The notes: a model not told the origin generated them from the sequence alone. A stretch of DNA of 7,017 nt from Desulfovibrio sp. (GCA_031281815.1 JAITEY010000176.1:1-7017), one strand, 5' to 3'; shown: positions 1-5,936, counted from the stretch's first letter. Numbers and translations are program-made.

Positions 1-1
1 G

Positions 2-208
2 TTCGGCACCCTGCAAAAACGCTTGCCACAAGAGTTGCGGCTGCAAGGGATAACGGACATGGCGGAAGCCAACCGTTTTTTACGCGAGTCCTTCCTGCCC
101 GCACATAACTCTCGATTCGAAAAGGCGGCGGAAGTCGGGGATAGGCACTTTGACTGTGCCGTCCGGGCTTACCGTACACTTTCTCCCATGCAGTCCCGTA
201 AAGCCTAA
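2..208 (+). pseudogene. C-terminal remnant of an ISNCY-type (integrase-like) transposase
   Basis: The frame is open from the left edge to a TAA at 206-208 and encodes 68 residues. The first part, with LQKRLPQELRLQGITD followed by EANRFL and FLPAHNSRF, resembles the end of the DDE/integrase catalytic domain of ISNCY/IS1202-like transposases. There, an 'LQ.RL.KELRL.GI....AN.FL' helix is followed by 'YN.RF'. Intact members continue with a C-terminal segment of many more residues. Here the similarity fades after about residue 43, and the frame ends in an unrelated tail (SRKA) that lies inside a palindrome. I therefore read it as a decayed or truncated element rather than an active transposase. 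No start codon, catalytic DDE residues or terminal inverted repeats can be judged, because the element begins outside the window. The family assignment rests on remembered motifs and is moderately secure. Confidence 0.6.
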
Positions 209-224
209 AAAGCCTTGCGGGACT
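192..224. repeat. Inverted repeat (13-position stem) at the junction of two convergent frames
   Basis: Arms 192-204 and 212-224 pair with one G-T wobble (199/217) and one A-C mismatch (202/214) around a 7-nt loop. The outer seven pairs (AGTCCCG/CGGGACT) are perfect. The structure covers both the transposase-remnant stop (206-208) and the yjjB stop (205-207), so it could end transcription from either side. The plus-strand continuation is only mildly T-rich (ATTTCTT) and the minus-strand continuation has no T tract. A classical intrinsic terminator is therefore not proven, and an IS-end or palindromic repeat origin is also possible. Confidence 0.55.
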
Positions 225-726
225 CGGCATTTCTTGCGCCGGAGCGCGTTGTAAAGAATTTCGTATGTTGAAGAAGCATGATGGGTATGAGCGCACCGGC
301 GCCCAGCGCGCAGACGACCAGCAGCGCAACGCTGCCGTTATCCGCGGTAAGAATCAACCATTGTTCTTTTGCTTCAAGGTTGTCCGCCTCCACGAAATTA
401 AGAAGCGAAAGTATGGCCTTATAGGCATACATGCCTGGAATCATGGGCAGCAAAGATGGAAAGGCGAAGTACTCAGCCGGAATGCGCATGCGCATGGCGG
501 CAATAACGCTGCAGATGCCTACGGCAAACCCGGCCAGCAGAGAACCCGTGCTGACGCTGATCTGTCCCCACTCCGCCGACCCGAAGCGCAAGGCGTGCCC
601 CAGGCCGGCGAAAACCGCCACCATCGGAACAATCCGCAGGGGCGGGTTGGCGGCAAGGGCAAAACCCACGCCTGCAAGAGCGGCGAACACGAAATCTTGG
701 AACAGGGGAATGAGGAATTCGGTCAC
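205..726 (-). CDS. yjjB: YjjB/ThrE_2-like small membrane subunit of a threonine/serine-type exporter
   Basis: This is a 173-residue hydrophobic protein of the ThrE_2 (YjjB) family, the small half of the split ThrE exporter whose large half is the upstream yjjP. In Corynebacterium the fused ThrE exports threonine and serine; E. coli YjjPB has been linked to succinate export, so the substrate here is uncertain. About four to five inner-membrane segments are visible (roughly residues 10-27, 29-45, 57-77, 86-108 and 130-152). The conserved 'FPSLLPMIPGMYAY' stretch lies at residues 89-102. The length is close to that of E. coli YjjB. I chose the GTG at 724-726 because it overlaps the yjjP stop (GTGA), the usual translational-coupling arrangement, and because it begins the family-like sequence. 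The frame stays open upstream, but that part is antisense-like arginine-rich sequence inside yjjP. The last residues (ESRKAF) are encoded by one arm of a palindrome and may be an acquired tail. Confidence 0.88.
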   Translation of the reverse strand: MTEFLIPLFQDFVFAALAGVGFALAANPPLRIVPMVAVFAGLGHALRFGSAEWGQISVSTGSLLAGFAVGICSVIAAMRMRIPAEYFAFPSLLPMIPGMYAYKAILSLLNFVEADNLEAKEQWLILTADNGSVALLVVCALGAGALIPIMLLQHTKFFTTRSGARNAESRKAF

Positions 727-1694
727 AGCACTTTGAACCCCGTGACTATCAGCGTGGCGGCCAAGCCGAAGGCGATGCAAATGATCAGGAGGGCGGCGTT
801 CACGCCCCGGCTGATGCCCATGAGCGTATGCCCGCAGAGGATGTCGTTTACTGCGCTTAAAAGCGGGATCCCCGGCACTAAAAACAGTATGCAGGAGGCC
901 ACGGCGATTTCCGGCGTTGAGCCGGGAAATTGCCGGGAAGCAGCGGCGGAAAGGAAAGAGGCCGTGAACGAAGCGGCAAGAAAACCGAGTCGGATATCCA
1001 TACCATGCTTTACCACCATGCAATGCCGGACAAGGAATCCGGCCTGGGAGGCAAAAAATACGACGCCCGCCGCCGTCCGGTCACCGCCGAAGAGTGTGCA
1101 GAAGGCTGCGCCGGCCACGCCCGTCATCAGGCAAAGCATCTTGACGGAAAGGTTCGGTTGCCTGAGTATATCCTGAAAACGCGTTTGCGCATTGATAAAT
1201 GTGCGCAGCGTTGCCGGCGCGTCACCCTTGTTTGCCTCTTCCTCAGACGCGCGGCCTTCCCTGAGCGGGTGCACGCCCGGACCGGCCCCGGCGTTACCGG
1301 CAGGCGATTCTTCCAAGGGGCGGAGCCGGCAGTCATACAATTCCCAACTCAGTTCGTTCAGCCTGAGCGTGGCGCTGAAGTTCGTACCGACGGGCTTGAA
1401 CGGCACCACCCCGGTTCTGTGTTCGGCGCTGTCGCGCACGGCACTCACGTTGATAACCGCGTGGCGAGAAAGCAAAACCATTTCCACTTCCACGCCGAAC
1501 ACCAGCCCTATGCGCTTGGCGCAGCGCACGACCTGTATCGTCTGCCCGCCGAAGGAAATGAAGGCGGATACGTATTTCGCCATAAACGAACACAACTCGT
1601 CTATGGAAACTTCGGAAACCGGGACTCCCGGCCCGCTTCCATCCGCGGAAGCAGGCATCCCGCCCTTTGCGTCAGGCATAGTGTTCGCATCCAT
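723..1694 (-). CDS. yjjP: YjjP/ThrE_1-like large subunit of a threonine/serine-type exporter
   Basis: This is a 323-residue protein of the ThrE_1 (YjjP, formerly DUF1212) family. After a variable N-terminus, residues about 32-125 form the hydrophilic cytoplasmic domain, with the family-like pattern GGQTIQVVRCAKRIGLVFGV at 49-68. Residues about 184-320 hold some five membrane helices. The signature 'VPGIPLLSAVNDILCGH' is at 273-289, followed by GISRGVNAALLI. Together with YjjB it should form an inner-membrane exporter; the substrate (Thr/Ser or a dicarboxylate) cannot be told from sequence. The ATG at 1692-1694 is preceded on the minus strand by GGAAAG (1701-1706) at 6-nt spacing. The frame extends upstream for 61 more codons, but that part is arginine-rich and unlike the family. 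A hydrophilic, low-complexity insertion at about 127-160 (Gly/Ala/Glu-rich) separates the cytoplasmic and membrane domains. The gene is first in a two-gene operon, overlapping yjjB by 4 nt. Confidence 0.9.
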   Translation of the reverse strand: MDANTMPDAKGGMPASADGSGPGVPVSEVSIDELCSFMAKYVSAFISFGGQTIQVVRCAKRIGLVFGVEVEMVLLSRHAVINVSAVRDSAEHRTGVVPFKPVGTNFSATLRLNELSWELYDCRLRPLEESPAGNAGAGPGVHPLREGRASEEEANKGDAPATLRTFINAQTRFQDILRQPNLSVKMLCLMTGVAGAAFCTLFGGDRTAAGVVFFASQAGFLVRHCMVVKHGMDIRLGFLAASFTASFLSAAASRQFPGSTPEIAVASCILFLVPGIPLLSAVNDILCGHTLMGISRGVNAALLIICIAFGLAATLIVTGFKVL

Positions 1695-1805
1695 AATCAG
1701 CTTTCCGTTTTGCGCCGTGCCGGCGAGGGGGATCAAGAGGGGGCCGTGCCTGCTCAGTCTATGCCGCTCGGCGGACTCCGGCAAGCTGAGAATGCACCTC
1801 CAAAC

Positions 1806-1825
1806 GCGCCGGCCGAAGCCGGCGC
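1806..1825 (-). promoter_or_regulatory. Stable cUUCGg hairpin in the yjjPB 5' leader
   Basis: GCGCCGGC (1806-1813) and GCCGGCGC (1818-1825) form a perfect 8-bp GC stem. Read on the minus strand, the loop is TTCG closed by C-G, the exceptionally stable UUCG tetraloop class. It lies about 110 nt upstream of the yjjP start codon and would be in the leader RNA if transcription starts further upstream. There is no T tract after it on the minus strand, so it is not a simple terminator. A role in RNA stability or regulation is possible but unproven. Confidence 0.5.
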
Positions 1826-1966
1826 AGACCCAAATCCGGCCTGCACACCGCCTTGAAAAAGACGGACGCGCTTTCATACACGGCGCTGAGCCCGATTTGA
1901 CCCGAATCCGTGACCAAAGCCTGCAGCGCCCTGTGAACGCGCGCAGCCCACGCGAAAAATGCCTTG

Positions 1967-1994
1967 CCTATATCCGGTTCTTGCGCAATGTCGA
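1967..1994 (-). promoter_or_regulatory. Candidate sigma70-type promoter for yjjPB
   Basis: On the minus strand, TCGACA (1989-1994; five of six matches to TTGACA) and TATAGG (1967-1972; four of six to TATAAT) are separated by 16 nt. This is the best minus-strand pair I found in the divergent spacer. It would give a leader of roughly 265 nt before yjjP, containing the UUCG hairpin. It overlaps the weak plus-strand candidate at 1981-2009, so the two transcription units might compete. The match may be chance. Confidence 0.25.
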
Positions 1995-2091
1995 GATTTT
2001 GTTTAGATATCCATCGAAAGGACACAACGCGACGCCTGCAAGCACCCGGACACTGCGGGGACAGGTTTGCGACGTCCGGCCGAGGAACACC

Positions 2092-3180
2092 ATGCGCACG
2101 AAATACCTGCTGCCGTGTATCGTCCTTTTGTGCTCGACAGCCTGCGCCGGGTCGGTCGCAGACAAACGCCTCACCGCCCTTGAAAAAGGCCGCGCGAGCG
2201 ATAATCACCTGCTGTCGATGCGTATCGAAGGCATGGAAAAACGCCTTGAACGCGTCGAGGGAGATATCGGGGAGATACGCACCGCTCTGGCCCCGAAAGA
2301 CACCCGCAAAGCCCGCGTGCCGGCCAACGATGCCCGCGCGCAGGCGGCGCCCCGGCAGGCGGCGGTGACGCCTGTACAACCGGTCGGCAACTTCGACTAC
2401 GAATCTCTCGCCGCCGGCCTTGCGGCATCGCGTTCCGTCCCTGCCCGCGCTCCCGCGTCCGCCGCACCCCCCTCTCCTGCCGCGCCTGCCCCGGTTCCGG
2501 CGCCGCCGCCTGCCGTTCTTCCCGCAAGTCCTGCGGGCCGGAGCGACTCTGCCGCGCGGGACGGCGCCCCGGCTCTGGTTCCTCTGGACCTCCGCGCTTC
2601 ACAAGGTGGTACGCCCGTTGCGTCGGCCCGTCCCCCCGACGCGGCGCGTACGCCCGCTCCGGCCGCGCGTTCCTCGACGGCAGCGGCGAACACTGCCGGA
2701 GTAACGCCTCCTCCACAGAGCCCTCCGGCCCGTGGCGGACAAAGCCCGGACGCTCCCGCGCAGGCAGGCGGGGGGCCGCGTTCCCCGCAGACCGCTCCGG
2801 GGCGCGCCGGCGGCGGCCGAGCGGCCTATGATGCCGCCCTGTCCCTGTACAACAACCATAAGTACGCTCAAGCGGCAGCGGCCTTTACAGCTTTTTTGCG
2901 CGATGCTCCGCAGAGCCCTCTTGCTCCCAATGCCGGCTACTGGCTGGGCGAGTGCAATTACTCCACAGGCAACTACGGGGATGCCGTCATTGCCTTCAAG
3001 GACGTGGCCGCCAAATATCCCGGTCATCCCAAAGCGGCCGCCGCCCTGCTCAAGGCCGGGTATGCGTACGAACGTATGGGCGACGCGGGCAATGCCGGCT
3101 TTTACCGACAACTGCTCCTCGACGATTATCCCTCTTCCGGCCCGGCCGCGCTGGCCCGCAAACGGGCGGGCGCCCGATGA
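2092..3180 (+). CDS. cpoB: CpoB/YbgF-like exported coiled-coil and TPR protein
   Basis: This 362-residue protein has the CpoB (YbgF) architecture. Residues 1-19 form an export signal with a KYLLPCIVLLC hydrophobic core. Residues about 22-66 are a heptad-like charged coiled coil (RIEGMEKRLERVEGDIGEI), matching the trimerising helix of CpoB. Residues about 113-243 are a Pro/Ala/Ser-rich linker. Residues 245-352 hold three TPR units, starting at AAYDAALSLY, NAGYWLGECNY and LLKAGYAYERMGD. In E. coli, CpoB binds TolA and helps coordinate peptidoglycan synthesis with outer-membrane constriction at the septum; that role is inferred here. The linker is much longer than in E. coli CpoB, whose total length is near 260. 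The signal end is ambiguous: ACA at 17-19 fits signal peptidase I, while STAC at 15-18 is a weak lipobox. The ATG at 2092 follows GAGGAA at 4-nt spacing. The frame is open far upstream, but that is GC-driven. The stop overlaps dprA by 4 nt (ATGA), and no tol-pal genes are in view. Confidence 0.85.
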   Translation: MRTKYLLPCIVLLCSTACAGSVADKRLTALEKGRASDNHLLSMRIEGMEKRLERVEGDIGEIRTALAPKDTRKARVPANDARAQAAPRQAAVTPVQPVGNFDYESLAAGLAASRSVPARAPASAAPPSPAAPAPVPAPPPAVLPASPAGRSDSAARDGAPALVPLDLRASQGGTPVASARPPDAARTPAPAARSSTAAANTAGVTPPPQSPPARGGQSPDAPAQAGGGPRSPQTAPGRAGGGRAAYDAALSLYNNHKYAQAAAAFTAFLRDAPQSPLAPNAGYWLGECNYSTGNYGDAVIAFKDVAAKYPGHPKAAAALLKAGYAYERMGDAGNAGFYRQLLLDDYPSSGPAALARKRAGAR

Positions 3181-4667
3181 TTTTTTCCGAACTGACGCCC
3201 GCGGAGCGCAACGAACTATGGGCTGTCCTGGCCCTGCGCCATGCCTGGGGACTGGGGCCGACCGGAGCCGGGCGCATCATCGCGGCCTACGGCGGGGCAT
3301 ACGCCGCCGTCGAAGCCGGCTTGGCCCGACCGGCGGAATGGGCGGAAAAGGGACTCGTCCACCTCCCCGTCGCCCGCGCCTTTGCCGACGGCGGCTGGCG
3401 CGACAAGGCCGGGGAAGAATGGAACGGCATCAAAAGCGCGGATTTGTCCTTCATCATCCAGAGCGATACCGCGTACCCGCAGCTTTTGCGTGAGCCGGCC
3501 GGTGCGCCTCTGCTCCTGTATTTCAAAGGCGATATCTCCCTGTTGCGCGGGCCTGCCGTCGGCGTTGTCGGGGCGCGCAACTGCACGAGCGAGGGGCTCG
3601 CCGTTTCCGCCTTTTTTGCCCGCGACCTGGCCCGCGCCGGCGTCACGGTCATTTCCGGCATGGCGCGGGGTATAGACAGAGCGGCGCATCTGGCGGGTCT
3701 TGAGGGGCCGGGGCGCTCCATCGGCGTACTCGGCACGGGCATCGACGTCGTGTATCCGGCCCGCAACGCCGACCTTTACGCGCGCATGGAGAAAGACGGG
3801 CTGCTCGTTACCGAATTCGCGCCCGGAACAGGGCCCGTCGGGAAAAATTTCCCGATACGCAACCGCCTTATCAGCGCCCTGGCCCTCGGCATCCTGGTGG
3901 TGGAAGCGGCCGGACGCAGCGGCAGCCTGATTACCGCGCGTCTTGCCCTGGAACACAACCGCGAGGTCTTTGCCGTGCCCGGCAGCGCCATGTCCCCCAT
4001 GTCCGAAGGTTGCAGGGAGCTGATACGCAAAGGGGCCAAAGCCGTGTTCGACGCCGAGGATATCCTGCTCGAACTCGCCCCTCTGCTGCATGCCGGCAAC
4101 CGCGCGACAATACCCCCTGCCCCGTCCCCAGCCTCACCCGGTGCCGGCTCCGAGGCCGCCCTTGACGCGACCGTCCCTGTCCCGTCCGCAGCCTTTCCCA
4201 ATCCGCCCGAGGCTGCGCACGTCGCCGACAGCCTCGCTCAACCCACGAAATCCCCGGCATCCGCCGGGCCGCTCGATGATGCGTTCCCGAGCCTTGCCGG
4301 CACAGCGCCGAATCTCCCGGCCGGCACGTCTCCGGCCCGCAGGTCGCGACGTTCCTCTCCATCGCGCGATGTTCTTCCGCGAGAAAAAAAACCGGGACGC
4401 AGGCAAGCTGACCCCGGCCCGGTAGAGAGCCGGCCGGGAATATTACGCGAAGAAACAATTTCGGGCCGTACAGGCGCGGTTGTCGACGTTCAGGGCGAAG
4501 AAGGCCGCGTCCTGGCGGCTGTCGGCGCCGTCCCCCGGCATATTGACGAAATCGCTCACGCTCTGGCCATGGATGCAGGCAGTCTCAGCGCTGCTCTTAC
4601 AGTGCTGGAAATGCGCGGGCTGGTCCGGCGTCTGCCGGGCATGCTTTATTCCCTGCCCGAGTCCTGA
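3177..4667 (+). CDS. dprA: DNA-processing protein DprA (Smf), with long linker before the winged helix
   Basis: DprA binds incoming or exposed single-stranded DNA and loads RecA in natural transformation; it is also kept in many species not known to be competent. The protein is 496 residues. Residues about 10-70 are a SAM/HhH-like N-terminus. The Rossmann-fold core covers about 90-300, with VGARNCTSEG (131-140), SGMARGID (160-167), GTGIDVVYPARN (186-197), FPIRNRLIS (225-233), SLITARLALEHNREVFAVPG (250-269) and GCRELIRKGA (278-287). A C-terminal winged helix of the DprA type spans about 436-496 (HIDEIAHAL, LEMRGLVRRLPGMLY). Between core and winged helix lies an unusual Pro/Ala/Ser/Arg linker of about 120 residues (310-433), making the protein longer than the usual 290-390. 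The start ATG at 3177 overlaps the cpoB stop, and xerC begins 2 nt after the dprA stop. An A8 run in the linker (4384-4391) is described separately. The family call is essentially certain. Confidence 0.97.
   Translation: MIFSELTPAERNELWAVLALRHAWGLGPTGAGRIIAAYGGAYAAVEAGLARPAEWAEKGLVHLPVARAFADGGWRDKAGEEWNGIKSADLSFIIQSDTAYPQLLREPAGAPLLLYFKGDISLLRGPAVGVVGARNCTSEGLAVSAFFARDLARAGVTVISGMARGIDRAAHLAGLEGPGRSIGVLGTGIDVVYPARNADLYARMEKDGLLVTEFAPGTGPVGKNFPIRNRLISALALGILVVEAAGRSGSLITARLALEHNREVFAVPGSAMSPMSEGCRELIRKGAKAVFDAEDILLELAPLLHAGNRATIPPAPSPASPGAGSEAALDATVPVPSAAFPNPPEAAHVADSLAQPTKSPASAGPLDDAFPSLAGTAPNLPAGTSPARRSRRSSPSRDVLPREKKPGRRQADPGPVESRPGILREETISGRTGAVVDVQGEEGRVLAAVGAVPRHIDEIAHALAMDAGSLSAALTVLEMRGLVRRLPGMLYSLPES
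4385..4438 (+). other. Possible slippage/-1 frameshift site in dprA: A_AAA_AAA plus downstream hairpin
   Basis: In the dprA frame the codons GAA AAA AAA (4383-4391) contain an A_AAA_AAA slippery heptamer within a run of eight A. About 21 nt further on, CCCGG-C-CCGG (4413-4422) pairs with CCGGCCGGG (4430-4438) around a 7-nt loop, giving nine GC pairs with one bulged C. A -1 shift reaches TGA at 4409-4411. A +1 shift (one A lost) reaches TAG at 4423-4425. Either gives a protein ending near residue 411-416, without the winged helix. The hairpin is further away than in dnaX-type sites and no upstream Shine-Dalgarno-like stimulator is clear, so function is speculative. Confidence 0.35.
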
Positions 4668-4669
4668 CG

Positions 4670-5758
4670 ATGGCCGGACGCACCCCCCGCCGTTCTCCGT
4701 CCGCTGTTCCCCGTACGCAACCGGGGGAGCAGGCGGCCCCCGACACAGTCGCCATGTTCCTAGCCCACCTGGAGATGGAGAAAGGCTGTTCTCCGGCCAC
4801 AGTCGAGGCCTACGGCAACGATGTCATGCAGTTTGAAAGTCTCATGGCCCGGCAGGGATTTTCCCTCGCCGCCCCGGAAACGATTACGCGCCGCCGGGTG
4901 GAGTCATGGTTGGCCGACCTGCACCGGCAAGGTGTGAGCAAAACGTCTATGGGCCGCAAACTGTCGTCCCTGCGCGCTTTTTTCCGCTTTTGCGCGCGCA
5001 TGCGCATGATTGCCGCCCTACCCACGGAAGGCGTGGGCAACCCGAAAACCGAAAAACATCATCCCGCTTTTCTGAACGTGGATCAGGCTTTCGCCCTGCT
5101 GGACGCGCGCGGAAATCCCCCCGCCGCGCCTTCCGCCTCAGGTGTATCTTCTTCCGATGCGGACGCAGGACCGAGTCTCCGGACTTCAGCCGCCGGCATA
5201 CTTGCCCCCGAAGCAAACGGAGGACCGAATCCCGCCCCGGACCTGGAAAAAGCCGCGGCCGTCAAAGCCCGCGACCTGTGTCTGGCCGAGGTTCTTTACG
5301 GTTCGGGTCTGCGCGTGTCCGAAGCCTTGTCCATCAACGAAGGCCGGATAAACGGCACCTCCGTCACCGTGCGCATTCCCGGCAAAGGCGGCAAAGAACG
5401 CCTCGCCCCGCTTACCGACACGGCCCGCGCCGCCCTCGACGCGTGGCTTGCCCGGCGCCCGCTTCTGGCGGACCCCGCCGAACGCGCCCTGTTCGTCGGT
5501 GAACGCGGCCGCCGCCTGAACCGCCGCGAAGCCCTGCGCATCCTCGACAGGCTTTGCCGGCAGGCCGGGTTGCCCCAGACCGTGTCCCCCCACGCCCTGC
5601 GGCACTCCTTCGCCACCCATCTGCTGGAAGCAGGCGCCGACCTGCGCAGCGTTCAGGAACTCATGGGACACTCCCGCCTGAGTACCACCCAACGCTATAC
5701 CCACCTCAATCTGGCCCACCTGACCGCCGTATACGATAAAGCCCACCCCAAAAGCTGA
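4670..5758 (+). CDS. xerC: Tyrosine recombinase XerC
   Basis: This site-specific recombinase should act, probably with XerD, at the chromosomal dif site to resolve chromosome dimers before division. The protein is 362 residues. Residues about 25-115 form the SAM-like core-binding domain (FLAHLEMEKGCSPATVEAY, SSLRAFFRF). Residues about 199-358 are the catalytic domain. All catalytic residues are visible: R215 in YGSGLRVSEAL, K239 in GKGGKER, H308 and R311 in HALRHSF, H334 in LMGHSRLSTTQ, and nucleophile Y343 in RYTHL. The ending HLTAVYDKAHPKS closely resembles the end of E. coli XerC, favouring XerC over XerD. It is longer than the usual 300 or so because of an Ala/Pro/Ser-rich insertion at about 148-198 between the two domains, plus a short N-terminal extension. 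The ATG at 4670 lies 2 nt after the dprA stop and has no clear ribosome-binding site, so coupled translation is likely. M29 (4754) is a possible alternative start. Confidence 0.95.
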   Translation: MAGRTPRRSPSAVPRTQPGEQAAPDTVAMFLAHLEMEKGCSPATVEAYGNDVMQFESLMARQGFSLAAPETITRRRVESWLADLHRQGVSKTSMGRKLSSLRAFFRFCARMRMIAALPTEGVGNPKTEKHHPAFLNVDQAFALLDARGNPPAAPSASGVSSSDADAGPSLRTSAAGILAPEANGGPNPAPDLEKAAAVKARDLCLAEVLYGSGLRVSEALSINEGRINGTSVTVRIPGKGGKERLAPLTDTARAALDAWLARRPLLADPAERALFVGERGRRLNRREALRILDRLCRQAGLPQTVSPHALRHSFATHLLEAGADLRSVQELMGHSRLSTTQRYTHLNLAHLTAVYDKAHPKS

Positions 5759-5780
5759 CGGCGCGGCGCGGTTATCGGAA

Positions 5781-5849
5781 TTTTTTCTTTGTTCTCTCAT
5801 TTTTTCTCTTTTTTTTCTTTTTTGGGGAGGGAATGATTCCCTCCCCAAA
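5781..5849. repeat. Polypyrimidine tract joined to a perfect 13-bp inverted repeat (convergent spacer)
   Basis: Positions 5781-5823 are almost all T and C on the plus strand. They run directly into TTTGGGGAGGGAA (5821-5833), a TGA loop (5834-5836) and TTCCCTCCCCAAA (5837-5849), a perfect 13-bp stem. The unit sits between the convergent xerC and folC, where a terminator is expected. The T tract, however, precedes the stem on the plus strand and becomes an A tract after the stem on the minus strand. It therefore does not fit a standard stem-then-U intrinsic terminator in either direction. It may still mark the transcript ends, or be a dispersed intergenic repeat. A smaller stem, CCTCG/CGGGG, follows at 5855-5869. 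Confidence 0.6.
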
Positions 5850-5936
5850 CCCCACCTCGATTTTCGGGGGCGTTTGCCAGTTCCGACAAGATTGCCGAAA
5901 ACGAGGGGGATGCAGAGGCATCATCGGTCTTGCGCC

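Larger units (their letters stand above)
1695..2091. promoter_or_regulatory. Divergent regulatory spacer between yjjPB and cpoB-dprA-xerC
   Basis: Nearly 400 bp separate two divergent start codons, and no frame here looks like a real gene. The spacer should hold both promoters. An AT-richer island lies at about 1990-2016. For the plus operon, a poor sigma70-like pair is TTGCGC (1981-1986) and TAGATA (2004-2009) with 17-nt spacing. Another -35-like hexamer, TTGAAA (1853-1858), has no good -10. The cpoB start at 2092 is set by a clear GAGGAA ribosome-binding site (2082-2087). The minus-strand candidate and the leader hairpin are listed separately. None of the promoter matches is strong. Confidence 0.45.

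Noticed and set aside
265..1856. Long plus-strand open frames opposite yjjPB
   Set aside because: Their products are rich in Arg, Ala, Pro and His with no recognisable domain, and they mirror the codon pattern of the real minus-strand genes.
1694..1877. A 61-residue N-terminal extension of yjjP from an upstream ATG
   Set aside because: The extension is Arg/Cys-rich, unlike the family, and spans the UUCG hairpin; the ATG at 1694 has a spaced GGAAAG site.
1192..2091. The cpoB frame stays open about 900 nt upstream of its ATG, opposite yjjP
   Set aside because: This stretch lacks family similarity, runs antisense to a well-supported gene, and the ATG at 2092 has a clear GAGGAA site followed by a signal peptide. 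The openness is a GC-codon effect.
3216..4091. Long minus-strand open frame opposite dprA
   Set aside because: The product is low-complexity Gly/Ala/Arg sequence with no motif, and dprA on the plus strand carries every family motif.
5186..5848. Minus-strand open frame opposite xerC, running into the convergent spacer
   Set aside because: It is the shadow of the catalytic domain of xerC, with Gly/Val/Phe-rich sequence typical of antisense translation and a Lys/Arg start derived from the pyrimidine tract.
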